64,000 nucleotides of DNA from NCBI RefSeq assembly GCF_003664645.1, contig NZ_RCHC01000013.1, forward strand, positions 41,160-105,159. Reading direction: 5' to 3'. The translations under genes and the position numbers were made by a program. Below, in pieces: positions 39,783 to 47,036 of this stretch (positions are counted from its first letter, which is position 1; each line of letters begins with the position of its first letter). The notes below the pieces were generated by a model. It had not been told where the DNA came from. It saw only the letters and a list, made by a program, of their open reading frames with translations, and made no database searches. The stretch is from Acinetobacter chengduensis (GTDB lineage Bacteria > Pseudomonadota > Gammaproteobacteria > Pseudomonadales > Moraxellaceae).

Positions 39783-40253
39783 ATGGAATTAGATCGCTTT
39801 GATAAGCAAATTTTAGAAATATTAACCAATGAAGATCTGAATCTGAATGAATTGTCTGAGCGTATTAATCTGTCAGTTAGCTCTGTACATCGCCGTATTA
39901 AGCACCTGATAGATCAAAATATTATTTCTGGGTTAAAGCGAGAACTTAATTATCAGAAATTAGGCTTTAGCTTACATGTTTTACTACAAGTGTCATTAAG
40001 CAAACATGACACAGATACCTTTGCGAAATTTTTAGAAGAGTTGGAAAGTATTCCAGAGGTGATTAATGCATTTTTAGTCACGGGGCAGTCTGCGGACTTT
40101 ATTGTCGAAGTTGTAGCGAAAGACATGGAAAATTACAGTGATGTGCTGTTAAAACGTATTGGAAAAATCGAACATGTTGTTGCACTACATTCGAGCTTTG
40201 TGATTAAAGAATATAAAGTGTTTAATTGCACAGGTTTATTGAGCAAAGCCTAG
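39783..40253 (+). CDS. Lrp/AsnC family transcriptional regulator
   Basis: A 156-residue regulator. The helix-turn-helix occupies residues about 4-50 (LNELSERINLSVSSVHRRIKHLIDQNII) and the RAM domain follows (VTGQSADFIVEVVAKDMENY). The ATG at 39783 has GGGAG about nine bases upstream, which decides it over a frame open 19 codons earlier. It is divergent from the repeat-protein gene and unlinked to obvious amino acid genes, so the target is unknown. Confidence 0.9.
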   Translation: MELDRFDKQILEILTNEDLNLNELSERINLSVSSVHRRIKHLIDQNIISGLKRELNYQKLGFSLHVLLQVSLSKHDTDTFAKFLEELESIPEVINAFLVTGQSADFIVEVVAKDMENYSDVLLKRIGKIEHVVALHSSFVIKEYKVFNCTGLLSKA

Positions 40254-40272
40254 GACTTATTTTTTATACTTA

Positions 40273-40302
40273 ATAAAAAACGCGCCTGTAGCGCGTTTTT
40301 TA
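40273..40302. terminator. Bidirectional terminator between the lrp-type gene and yebC
   Basis: AAAAACGCGC and GCGCGTTTTT pair around a short loop with A and T tracts on either side. Confidence 0.85.
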
Positions 40303-40329
40303 ATGGAATGTATCTAGCTTTAAGCTTGA

Positions 40330-41079
40330 TTAGTCATCAAGTTGAGCAAGAACTTCATCCGTAAATTCAACGTTTGTGTAAACGTTTTGTACATCGTCAA
40401 GGTCTTCAAACATATCGATCATTTTTACGATTTTCTTCGCTTGATCAACATCTGAAATTAGTGCCTTAGTTGAAGGGTTCATCACAACTTCAGCATTATC
40501 AGATTTTAAACCTGCAGCAGTTAAAGCATCTTGAACTTCACCAAATGTTTCTGGTGTTGTGATAACTAGAATTTCTTCTTCATCAACTTCAATATCTTCT
40601 GCACCAGCTTCTAAAGCCACGTCCATGATTTTATCTTCTAAAGTCACATCTTCAAAAGTAATCTCACCACGTTTAGTAAACATATAAGCAACAGAACCTG
40701 CTGTACCTAAGTTACCATCAGTTTTTGAGAAGCAGTGACGAACATCTGGAACAGTACGGTTTAAATTGTCTGTCATTGTTTCAACAATAACGGCAACACC
40801 ACCCACGCCATAACCTTCGTAAGTCACTTCTTTTAAATCAGCATTTTCTTCACCGCCAACACCACGTGCAATTGCACGGTTAATTGTGTCACGTGTCATG
40901 TTTGCGACTAATGCTTTTTCGACTACTGCACGTAAACGTGGGTTAGAGGCAACATCACCACCACCTAAACGCGCTGCTGTAACAATTTCACGAATAAATT
41001 TTGTGAAAACTTTAGCGCGACTCGCATCTTGTTTTGCTTTACGGTGCTTTGTGTTAGCCCACTTGGAATGACCCGCCAT
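40330..41079 (-). CDS. yebC: YebC/TACO1 family protein
   Basis: A conserved cytoplasmic protein of 249 residues that starts [21 protein letters not shown]. It contains the [22 protein letters not shown] and [11 protein letters not shown] blocks and an acidic C-terminal domain. Family members were described as DNA-binding regulators (PmpR) and more recently as ribosome-associated factors relieving stalling at proline stretches. In many bacteria it lies next to ruvC; here ruvC is 20 kb away. Confidence 0.96.
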   Translation of the reverse strand: MAGHSKWANTKHRKAKQDASRAKVFTKFIREIVTAARLGGGDVASNPRLRAVVEKALVANMTRDTINRAIARGVGGEENADLKEVTYEGYGVGGVAVIVETMTDNLNRTVPDVRHCFSKTDGNLGTAGSVAYMFTKRGEITFEDVTLEDKIMDVALEAGAEDIEVDEEEILVITTPETFGEVQDALTAAGLKSDNAEVVMNPSTKALISDVDQAKKIVKMIDMFEDLDDVQNVYTNVEFTDEVLAQLDD

Positions 41080-41191
41080 GCGAAATATGCTCCTTGTAGA
41101 TTGGCCTTATGCCTATCAAATTGTGCAAATTCTACCATAAGCACTTTTTTCTGATAAAGGGCTTAGCTTAGAGTTTTTAAACAATCAAAAA

Positions 41192-41755
41192 TTAGTTTTT
41201 AGATTCTGGGATAATAATATCCAATCCAGTATTTTCTTTGTAAAGCTTTTTGAGTAAAGCCAAGTCATGGTCGAGCTCTGTTGGATAGATTTTTCCAAAA
41301 ATTCCGCCTTGTTTGGTTTTAGAGTTGGCATACATTAATACAATAGGTACACCAGCAGCTTTAGCGATATGCCAAAATCCAGTGCGAATCGGTTTGCGTG
41401 CTTCATCGCGTTTAGCTCGAGTGGCTTCTGGTGCAATAACCAAATTAAATTCTGCGTTGTTAGCAAAATGCTCGGACATTTGAGAAACAATATCTTTATT
41501 GGCTTTACGGTCGACAGGAATGCCTCCGATTGCGTTTAATAGTGGCTTAAAAGGGCCTTTGAAGAGTTCTTTTTTTATTAGAGTATGAATCTTAATGTCG
41601 TAAATGTTGAAAAGAGCTAGTGATAGAACAGCATCCATCATTGAAGTGTGTTCAAATCCAACAATGACTTGTTTTTTTTCAAGCACATTAGGTTCAACAT
41701 GATAAGTCCAGCCTACAAGTTTGAATGCAGACTCGCCAATAAATTTATTCAGCAT
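41192..41755 (-). CDS. 1-acyl-sn-glycerol-3-phosphate acyltransferase-like protein (PlsC superfamily)
   Basis: An acyltransferase of 187 residues (or 210 from an upstream start). It has the catalytic HTSMMD (the H-x4-D box), the second block GGIPVDR, and APEATRAK in the position of the PEGTR block. These short proteins often act in lysophospholipid or lipid A remodelling; the substrate is unknown. The ATG at 41755 (MLNKFIGES) begins the conserved part, but neither start has a good ribosome site. Confidence 0.82.
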   Translation of the reverse strand: MLNKFIGESAFKLVGWTYHVEPNVLEKKQVIVGFEHTSMMDAVLSLALFNIYDIKIHTLIKKELFKGPFKPLLNAIGGIPVDRKANKDIVSQMSEHFANNAEFNLVIAPEATRAKRDEARKPIRTGFWHIAKAAGVPIVLMYANSKTKQGGIFGKIYPTELDHDLALLKKLYKENTGLDIIIPESKN

Positions 41756-41824
41756 GGGGGTAGTAGGAAGGGGTTGCAATAAAGTGCTTAATTTCTTCTT
41801 GTTTGAATAAACAGTCAAGAGCAA

Positions 41825-42068
41825 AACTGTGCTGTAGACAATAATTTATGCATGTTTTTATTGGTTCTTTAGTTTATTTATTTAGAGTAAAAATCACTAA
41901 GTCTATAAAATTTTATTTATAAAAAATATCAAGTGATATAAAAAAAATATTAAAATGAGTGATTTTACACTTTTTATTCAGCAAAATTCTTATTAGACTT
42001 TTGTCTTAGGTATCGAGCATGCCTAATATAGATTTTATGTTTAGATTTCTTTTGGAGACTAAAGAAAA
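41825..42068. other. AT-rich intergenic region
   Basis: Very AT-rich; part of a 720-base stretch between the acyltransferase gene and the tRNA that holds only the 37-codon frame listed next. Confidence 0.4.
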
Positions 42069-42182
42069 ATGACTTTAATGAGCGTTTTGATCTTTGTTAC
42101 AGCATTATTTATGTTGGTTGCTGTATGGTCTTTAATCGAAATTCAGATTGAGTCTAAAAAAAAGGAAGTGATTGAGTCTTAA
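42069..42182 (+). CDS. Possible 37-residue single-helix membrane peptide
   Basis: A short frame starting MTLMSVLIFVTALFMLVAVW and ending in a charged Lys/Glu tail. One strong membrane helix (about 3-22) with the charged end in the cytoplasm is typical of small regulatory membrane peptides. GGAG lies 12 bases upstream, a little far. Such frames also occur by chance in AT-rich DNA, so this is only probable. Confidence 0.45.
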   Translation: MTLMSVLIFVTALFMLVAVWSLIEIQIESKKKEVIES

Positions 42183-42401
42183 ATGTTCAAATTAAGGGAA
42201 TGTTTTTTAATTTTATAAACCTATTTATTTTATTTATAATTAATTTAAATATTTCTTATGATATGTTTTGTTAGACTTAAAAAATATTATTTTAATAAAT
42301 TTAAGTTCTAATTTCAGTAATAAAGATTAGAGATTACATGATGTGAATTTCTTAATAGTTATTTTGATGCTTGGTAAATGTACAACAAATACGAAAAATA
42401 C

Positions 42402-42430
42402 TTGTTTTTTGAAACAATGTTAGATAGTAT
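42402..42430 (+). promoter_or_regulatory. Probable promoter of the CAU tRNA gene
   Basis: TTGTTT (42402-42407), a 17-base spacer and TAGTAT (42425-42430). Transcription would start about 40 bases before the tRNA. Confidence 0.5.
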
Positions 42431-42476
42431 TCTTTTCGCCTAAACTTGTTGAAATATAACGGTTTCGGTCTATATA

Positions 42477-42553
<77 letters not shown>

Positions 42554-42561
42554 TATAAAGC

Positions 42562-42597
42562 AACCACTTACGTGCATTAATCGTAAGTGGTTTTTTT
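42562..42597 (+). terminator. Terminator of the tRNA gene
   Basis: CCACTTACG (42564-42572) and CGTAAGTGG (42582-42590) are perfect arms, followed by seven T. Confidence 0.93.
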
Positions 42598-42678
42598 GTT
42601 TTTGCATTCTAGTAAGCAAATGGTAAGTAGCTGTAAGTTTTTGGCTTTTTTTGCACTAATTTGTATTTTATTCTGCAC

Positions 42679-42906
42679 TTAACTGCAAGTGAACTCTAAC
42701 ATTTGCTTCTGCAAACTTTCTAAAGCATCTTGTACCGAATAAACTTCCGCTTTAATCATCACAGCATTCGATAGATTAACATCGAGCGACGGTGTTTGAA
42801 TGATATCTGAAGTATTAATATAAAGTTGCGTCACAACAATATCTTCCTTCGTAACGATCAACTGCCAAGCACCATTTAATGTTGAACGTTTATATACTTT
42901 CACCAC
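42679..42906 (-). CDS. Doubtful 75-residue ORF in decayed accessory DNA
   Basis: An open frame starting at GTG with no ribosome site. It encodes a mixed, soluble-looking sequence (VYKRSTLNGAWQLIVTKEDIVVTQLYINTS) that has the feel of real protein, perhaps the last part of a larger gene cut by the adjacent IS3 remnant. An in-frame stop lies about 17 codons upstream. No family is recognised; it is listed as a probable gene fragment. Confidence 0.3.
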   Translation of the reverse strand: MVKVYKRSTLNGAWQLIVTKEDIVVTQLYINTSDIIQTPSLDVNLSNAVMIKAEVYSVQDALESLQKQMLEFTCS

Positions 42907-42924
42907 GTAAGATACATCGGTTTC

Positions 42925-43151
42925 TAACGATTGGCTTGCCGAGAGCTTCTTTCATTTGATAAAGCGAGAGTGTATTAAGAAGAGAATTTATGTATCGAGA
43001 TCAGATGCTAGAGCAGATATATTTGAATATATTGAAATGTTTTATAACTCAAAATGAAGACAAGGTTCCAATGGGTAATATTCTCCATTAAATTATGAAA
43101 AAGCCCATCAAAAAGATGGGTATATGTGTCTAGAATTTTGGTGGCTATTCA
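42925..43151 (+). pseudogene. Remnant of an IS3-family transposase (3' end)
   Basis: One frame reads AESFFHLIKRE, then RSDARADIFEYIEMFYNSK, a stop, RQGSNG, a stop, and YSPLNYEKAHQKDG. This is the C-terminal pattern of IS3-family OrfB integrases (AESFF..LK.E, YIE.FYN..RrH, SP..yE), with the expected RRH changed to stop-RQG and a second stop. Positions 43127-43151 (TGTCTAGAA...CTATTCA) may be the right terminal repeat, starting TG and ending CA. The rest of the element is lost. Confidence 0.75.
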
Positions 43152-43356
43152 GACCAATAAAAAACAATCTTAGTCAAAAATAAATTTCAAGAATTGGTTT
43201 ACATTCTCCTTAGGTCATTCGTCTATATCAGTAAGGAAAGGTTTTATGACCTGTAGATGGCTTTGAAGGAACTAATTTAGGGTTTTCTCAATAGTAAATT
43301 GAATAAAAGACGATGAAGTCAATTTTGATTGCTTGGAGAAGGCTCGATGCTTAAAG

Positions 43357-44199
43357 ATGAGTGTTTCTATATTATTTCGTGTTCAAAAAAATAGATCAAA
43401 ATTTTTAACATTCTCTATTGTAGGGGGAATGCATTTACTTTGCCTATATTTAATCTGGCATTTAGAGATGAGTGAACGATCAACTACGCCATCGGCAGTG
43501 AATGCAATTCAAGTTAAATTTGTGAGTTTAGAAAAAAGTTTAAACACTCATTTGACTCAAACAAAGAAGACATTAAACGTTGAGAATGAGCAAATTCAGC
43601 CTCAAAAAACTGAAGTATATGAAAAAGCTAAACATGAGATTATTAACACTTCGACATCTGAAAAGAAGTCTGTCAGTGCTAAGCATCAGGAAAAAGTTGG
43701 CGAAAAGAAAAGTACCGTGAATTCAAACAGTACTCCTAGTCATCAATTGCAACAAGATTTTCACAAGCCTCAACAGCAGAACGATGCTTTAAGTGGGCAG
43801 GTTTCATCAAATTCTGATGCGGGTATACAGGCTAAAAGTTCAGAAACATTAGTAAAGGGGCTTGGGGAAGATGCTCGCCAACAAAATCATATTGAGGCTT
43901 CCACAAATAAAATGCCAATACCTGTGAGTCGCGTAGATGTATTGAGTTTAGGGAAATTTAACTACGACGATCGAGAACTTAACAATCAACAGAGAATGCT
44001 TGTTTTAACTATACAGATTAATGCTCAAGGGCAGGCGATAAACATCAATATCAAGCAGAGTTCAGGTGTAAGTAGTTTGGATGAACGAGCGATCAAAGCG
44101 ATGCAAAAAACCAAATTTAAACCACATAAAATCAACGGCGAAGCTGTAAGTGTAATAGTGGATTTTCCTATTCAACTCAAAATGAGTCGTAATCGTTAA
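43357..44199 (+). CDS. TonB-like energy transducer of the haem locus
   Basis: An inner-membrane protein of 280 residues. An N-terminal helix (about 14-35, FLTFSIVGGMHLLCLYLIWHL) is followed by a long hydrophilic Lys/Gln/Ser/Asn-rich linker (45-185), then a TonB C-terminal domain (LVLTIQINAQGQAININIKQSSGVSSLDERAIKAMQKTKFKP). The linker lacks the usual Pro-Lys/Pro-Glu repeats. It is first of the haem genes and probably powers the receptor encoded downstream. The start is not firm: GGAGAAGG at 43335 is 14 bases from this ATG. Confidence 0.85.
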   Translation: MSVSILFRVQKNRSKFLTFSIVGGMHLLCLYLIWHLEMSERSTTPSAVNAIQVKFVSLEKSLNTHLTQTKKTLNVENEQIQPQKTEVYEKAKHEIINTSTSEKKSVSAKHQEKVGEKKSTVNSNSTPSHQLQQDFHKPQQQNDALSGQVSSNSDAGIQAKSSETLVKGLGEDARQQNHIEASTNKMPIPVSRVDVLSLGKFNYDDRELNNQQRMLVLTIQINAQGQAININIKQSSGVSSLDERAIKAMQKTKFKPHKINGEAVSVIVDFPIQLKMSRNR

Positions 44200-44234
44200 A
44201 TACTGATTCACATTTTTAAAAGAGGAACAAATAA

Positions 44235-44831
44235 ATGAATACATCAACAGACAAAGTAATTCTAGAGAATTTAATGGCTCGTCTTAAGCAAGAAACCTCA
44301 AGCGAACATGATCGTATGGAGGTACTTATGCAACAAGCAGGTGTCTTTGAATCTAAAGAAAATTATGCACAATTTACCCTGTCGCAATATTATTTTCAAA
44401 AAGATGTGGAACATTTATATCTAGATCCGAAAGTCCAACAGCTTATTCCTGATTTGGATGTGCGAGGTCGATCTGAGGCGGCGCTTCAAGATTTAAAAGA
44501 TTTAAACGTTGAGCCACAACAGCAGCTAATCGCTACTGAAATGATTAAATTTCCAGAATCCCTAGGATGGATCTATGTTTCTGAAGGGTCAACATTAGGA
44601 GCCGCATTTCTATTTAAAGAAGCGCAGGCTAAATTTGGTTTTAATGTAGAATTTGCAGCACGAAATTTAGCAGCTTATCCAGAAGGGCGTGCAGTAGTTT
44701 GGAAGCGTTTTAAGCAAACGTTGGATGAAGCTAATTTTACAGAACAAGAAAAAAATGAGGTTATCAAAGGTGCCTTAAATGGTTTTAATCGTTTCGGAAC
44801 ATTATTAGAAGATCTGAAAAATCTTAAATAA
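44235..44831 (+). CDS. hemO: Haem oxygenase
   Basis: Opens imported haem to biliverdin, carbon monoxide and free iron in the cytoplasm. The 198 residues carry the proximal histidine H25 (SSEHDRMEVLM) and the distal-helix block GWIYVSEGSTLGAAFLFKEA with its conserved glycines, as in HemO/PigA of Neisseria and Pseudomonas. It follows the TonB-like gene by 35 bases, with AGAGGAAC 10 bases before the ATG. Its place in the cluster supports haem as an iron source rather than only as a cofactor. Confidence 0.94.
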   Translation: MNTSTDKVILENLMARLKQETSSEHDRMEVLMQQAGVFESKENYAQFTLSQYYFQKDVEHLYLDPKVQQLIPDLDVRGRSEAALQDLKDLNVEPQQQLIATEMIKFPESLGWIYVSEGSTLGAAFLFKEAQAKFGFNVEFAARNLAAYPEGRAVVWKRFKQTLDEANFTEQEKNEVIKGALNGFNRFGTLLEDLKNLK

Positions 44832-44852
44832 AAGATATTTAAGGAATTCAAT

Positions 44853-45278
44853 ATGAAAAAATCTGAGACAGAACAACAGCTAAATTCAACAATGAGCTTG
44901 CAACAGCCAAAATTGGCAAAATCATGGCTGATACGTTGCATTTGTATTGTTTTGGCTTGGTTGTGTTTAGGAATAGGGAGCCTGGGCATTATTGTTCCAG
45001 GTTTACCTACTTTCGATTTTTATTTTTTGGCCGCGATTTTTGCAGCGAAGGGCTCAGCTAAATTACACCATTGGATTGTCAGTAATCGATTCATTGCACC
45101 TATTTTGCAACATTGGCAACATCATCGAAAATTACAAATGAGGGTTAAGATTTTATCGCTACTGAGTATGAGTTTCGCTGCTATCTTAATGATAATGACC
45201 ATTCCTCATCCTTGGGCTGTAGGTATCGTTATTATGATAATGGTCTGTGTACAGTGTTGGATTTGGTTTCGTAGCTAA
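44853..45278 (+). CDS. YbaN/DUF454 family inner-membrane protein
   Basis: A 141-residue protein with three to four hydrophobic segments. The DUF454 pattern is LCLGIGSLGIIVPGLPTFDFYFLAAIFAAKGSAKLHHWIVSNRF; the family has LPTTPF, here LPTFDF. It starts 21 bases after hemO with AAGGAA upstream, so it is in the same operon. DUF454 genes recur beside haem uptake and haem oxygenase genes, but no biochemical role is established. Confidence 0.88.
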   Translation: MKKSETEQQLNSTMSLQQPKLAKSWLIRCICIVLAWLCLGIGSLGIIVPGLPTFDFYFLAAIFAAKGSAKLHHWIVSNRFIAPILQHWQHHRKLQMRVKILSLLSMSFAAILMIMTIPHPWAVGIVIMIMVCVQCWIWFRS

Positions 45279-45484
45279 GTTGATATTATGAAGATCATAT
45301 TGAATGTCTTCATGATGATGCTCTTGAGTTGAACATATTTATGCAAAAGCCAAGTGCAGTATCACTTCAACGTGTGCTACATCATGCCGATGGATGCAGT
45401 GAATTTCGAATGGTGATGTTGATCTTTGTAAAATGTATAAATCGATCAAAATGATTGATTTAAGTTTTATTGTGGAAAATAGCA

Positions 45485-45526
45485 TTGTAAAAAAATTAAG
45501 CTCAAACGATAATGAGTATCATTTTT
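45485..45526 (+). promoter_or_regulatory. Promoter overlapped by a Fur box, upstream of the ECF sigma gene
   Basis: TTGTAA (45485-45490), a 17-base spacer and GATAAT (45508-45513) form a near-consensus sigma-70 promoter. A Fur-box-like 19-mer beginning at 45508 (GATAATGAGTATCATTTTT) matches 15 of 19 positions of GATAATGATAATCATTATC and covers the -10. Iron-Fur bound there would block transcription. Confidence 0.8.
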
Positions 45527-45541
45527 ATTTGAGTGTACAGT

Positions 45542-46078
45542 ATGACTACTTCTGCAAATTCAGCTAATAGGCATCTTGTTCAGTATTATGACGAATTAGT
45601 CGATTATATCGGTTTAAAAATAGGCAATAGGCAACTTGCTAAGGATGTGGTTCAAGAGACTTATTTACGTATTTTTCAGCGGCCAAATCAATTTGATGAT
45701 TTAGTACATCCTATCGCATTTTTAAAAAAAGTCAGCCTGCATATTGCATTTGATATTCTAAAAAAGCACAAAACTTATGATAAATATTTTGAATCTTTGG
45801 ATATAGAAGACCATGTTTTTTATGAAATTGATCATGAATCGACATATCTCTCTATTCCTGAGCTTAGCGTGGCGAGAGAGCAATATGCACAGTTGATTCT
45901 CACTAGAATTTCAAGCTTACCACCAGCCTGCCAAGATGTTTTTTTACTCATTCAATTCTATGGCATGACACAGGTTGAGGTTGCGGAACAAATTGCTATT
46001 TCAAGAACGATGGTCATCAAACACTTTACACGTGCATTACAACAATTTGCAGATCTATTTGATTCTGAGTATGACTGA
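45542..46078 (+). CDS. ECF sigma factor, FecI type
   Basis: A 178-residue extracytoplasmic-function sigma factor. Region 2 runs about 10-75 (LVDYIGLKIGNRQLAKDVVQETYLRIFQRP) and region 4 about 115-170 (SLPPACQDVFLLIQFYGMTQVEVAEQIAISRTMVIKHFTRAL). FecI-type sigmas drive the adjacent TonB-dependent receptor gene when the receptor signals through a FecR-type protein. Stop and start codons overlap the anti-sigma gene. In the A. baumannii hemophilin locus the equivalent pair is present. Repression by Fur is supported by the box upstream. Confidence 0.92.
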   Translation: MTTSANSANRHLVQYYDELVDYIGLKIGNRQLAKDVVQETYLRIFQRPNQFDDLVHPIAFLKKVSLHIAFDILKKHKTYDKYFESLDIEDHVFYEIDHESTYLSIPELSVAREQYAQLILTRISSLPPACQDVFLLIQFYGMTQVEVAEQIAISRTMVIKHFTRALQQFADLFDSEYD

Positions 46079-46958
46079 GATGAAACCAATCAATAAAAAA
46101 TCAAAGGATAATCCTGATTTTAAAGCACTTCAAAACAAGCTTTCAGATTTTGAGGATGACGTCTTACCTTACTTACCTTCAAAAGAAGAAATACTGTTGA
46201 GAGCAAGACAACGGCAGTCTAAGAAAAAAATATTAAATCATTTCATACTCTCTGTAGTTGGTTTTTGCATGGCTATTTATTGGCTAAATCCGAGCTATCA
46301 AACTTTAGAATTTCAAACTCGAAAAGGTGAGCAAAAGCCGATCTATTTGGCTGATGGATCATCAATACATCTCAATACTGATACAAAGATTCAAGTTGAT
46401 TAGCGCTTACGAAGTCGAGAAATTTTATTACATGAGGGTGAAGCCAGTTTTACTGTGTCTCATTATAAAAATCGTTTTTTAAGACCATTTGAAAGAACCT
46501 TTAAAGTGTCCGCTGGACAACTAGAAGTGATTGATATTGGAACGATCTTCAATGTTAAAAAAGATAATGATACTGATGCAACAGTAGCTGTAGAACAAGG
46601 AGAAGTCGCTGTAAAAATTAAAGGTACGGAAAATCCATTCATTCATTTAAGACAGGGGCAACGCTTAAGTAATTATGCTGACCATTTAGATGAGCTTAGA
46701 AAGGCAGATCTTTATGAGGTGAAAGCATGGCAGTCAGGTTACATCGTATTTAATCAAAAATCACTGATACACGTAATTGAAGACTTGCAACGCTATACAA
46801 ATTTTGAAGTTGATATTAAAGATCCAGATCTGCAAAAGATTCAGATTACAGGTAAGGTCAATCCGAATAACTATAAAAAATTTATGCAAACCTTACCTTA
46901 TATGATGAGTGTACAGGTATATGAAAATTCAGAAAATAAATGGGTCATAAAAAAATAA
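46071..46958 (+). pseudogene. FecR-type anti-sigma factor interrupted by an in-frame amber codon
   Basis: The frame starts at ATG 46071, overlapping the sigma gene, and runs 110 codons: cytoplasmic part 1-53, membrane helix 54-72 (ILNHFILSVVGFCMAIYWL) and the first FecR strands (LADGSSIHLNTDTKIQVD). TAG follows at 46401-46403. The same frame then continues without a break for 184 codons (RLRSREILLHEGEASF...KVSAGQLEVIDIGTIF) to 46958. No frameshift is needed; one base change in a codon such as TAT would restore a 295-residue protein. It may be a real nonsense mutation or a sequencing error. Confidence 0.88.
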
Positions 46959-47000
46959 TGAGATGAGAAGGTTTACATTTCAGCCAGCTCAAACGTCTTT

Positions 47001-47019
47001 GTAAATAAGAATCATTTTT
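47001..47019 (+). promoter_or_regulatory. Weak Fur-box-like site before the receptor gene
   Basis: A 19-mer starting at 47001 (GTAAATAAGAATCATTTTT) matches about 13 of 19 positions of the Fur consensus. It lies 18 bases before the receptor start codon. The match is modest in AT-rich DNA. Confidence 0.35.
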
Positions 47020-47036
47020 ATTTGTGGGGCGGTATT

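Noticed and set aside
43212..43252. Inverted repeat AGGTCAT...ATGACCT before the TonB-like gene
   Set aside because: Seven-base arms with a 27-base spacer are expected by chance; no T run or known operator pattern.
43347..43394. 15-codon frame (MLKDECFYIISCSKK) with a good ribosome site overlapping the TonB-like start
   Set aside because: Too short and without conserved features to call a gene; mentioned only as a complication for the TonB-like start.
45975..46070. Upstream extension of the anti-sigma frame inside the sigma factor gene
   Set aside because: The frame is open there, but it overlaps the conserved region 4 of the sigma factor. The ATG at 46071, overlapping the sigma stop, gives a normal FecR N-terminus.
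47022..47036. TTG start five codons upstream of the receptor ATG
   Set aside because: It would place the start over the GGGGCGG ribosome site; the ATG at 47037 is better placed.
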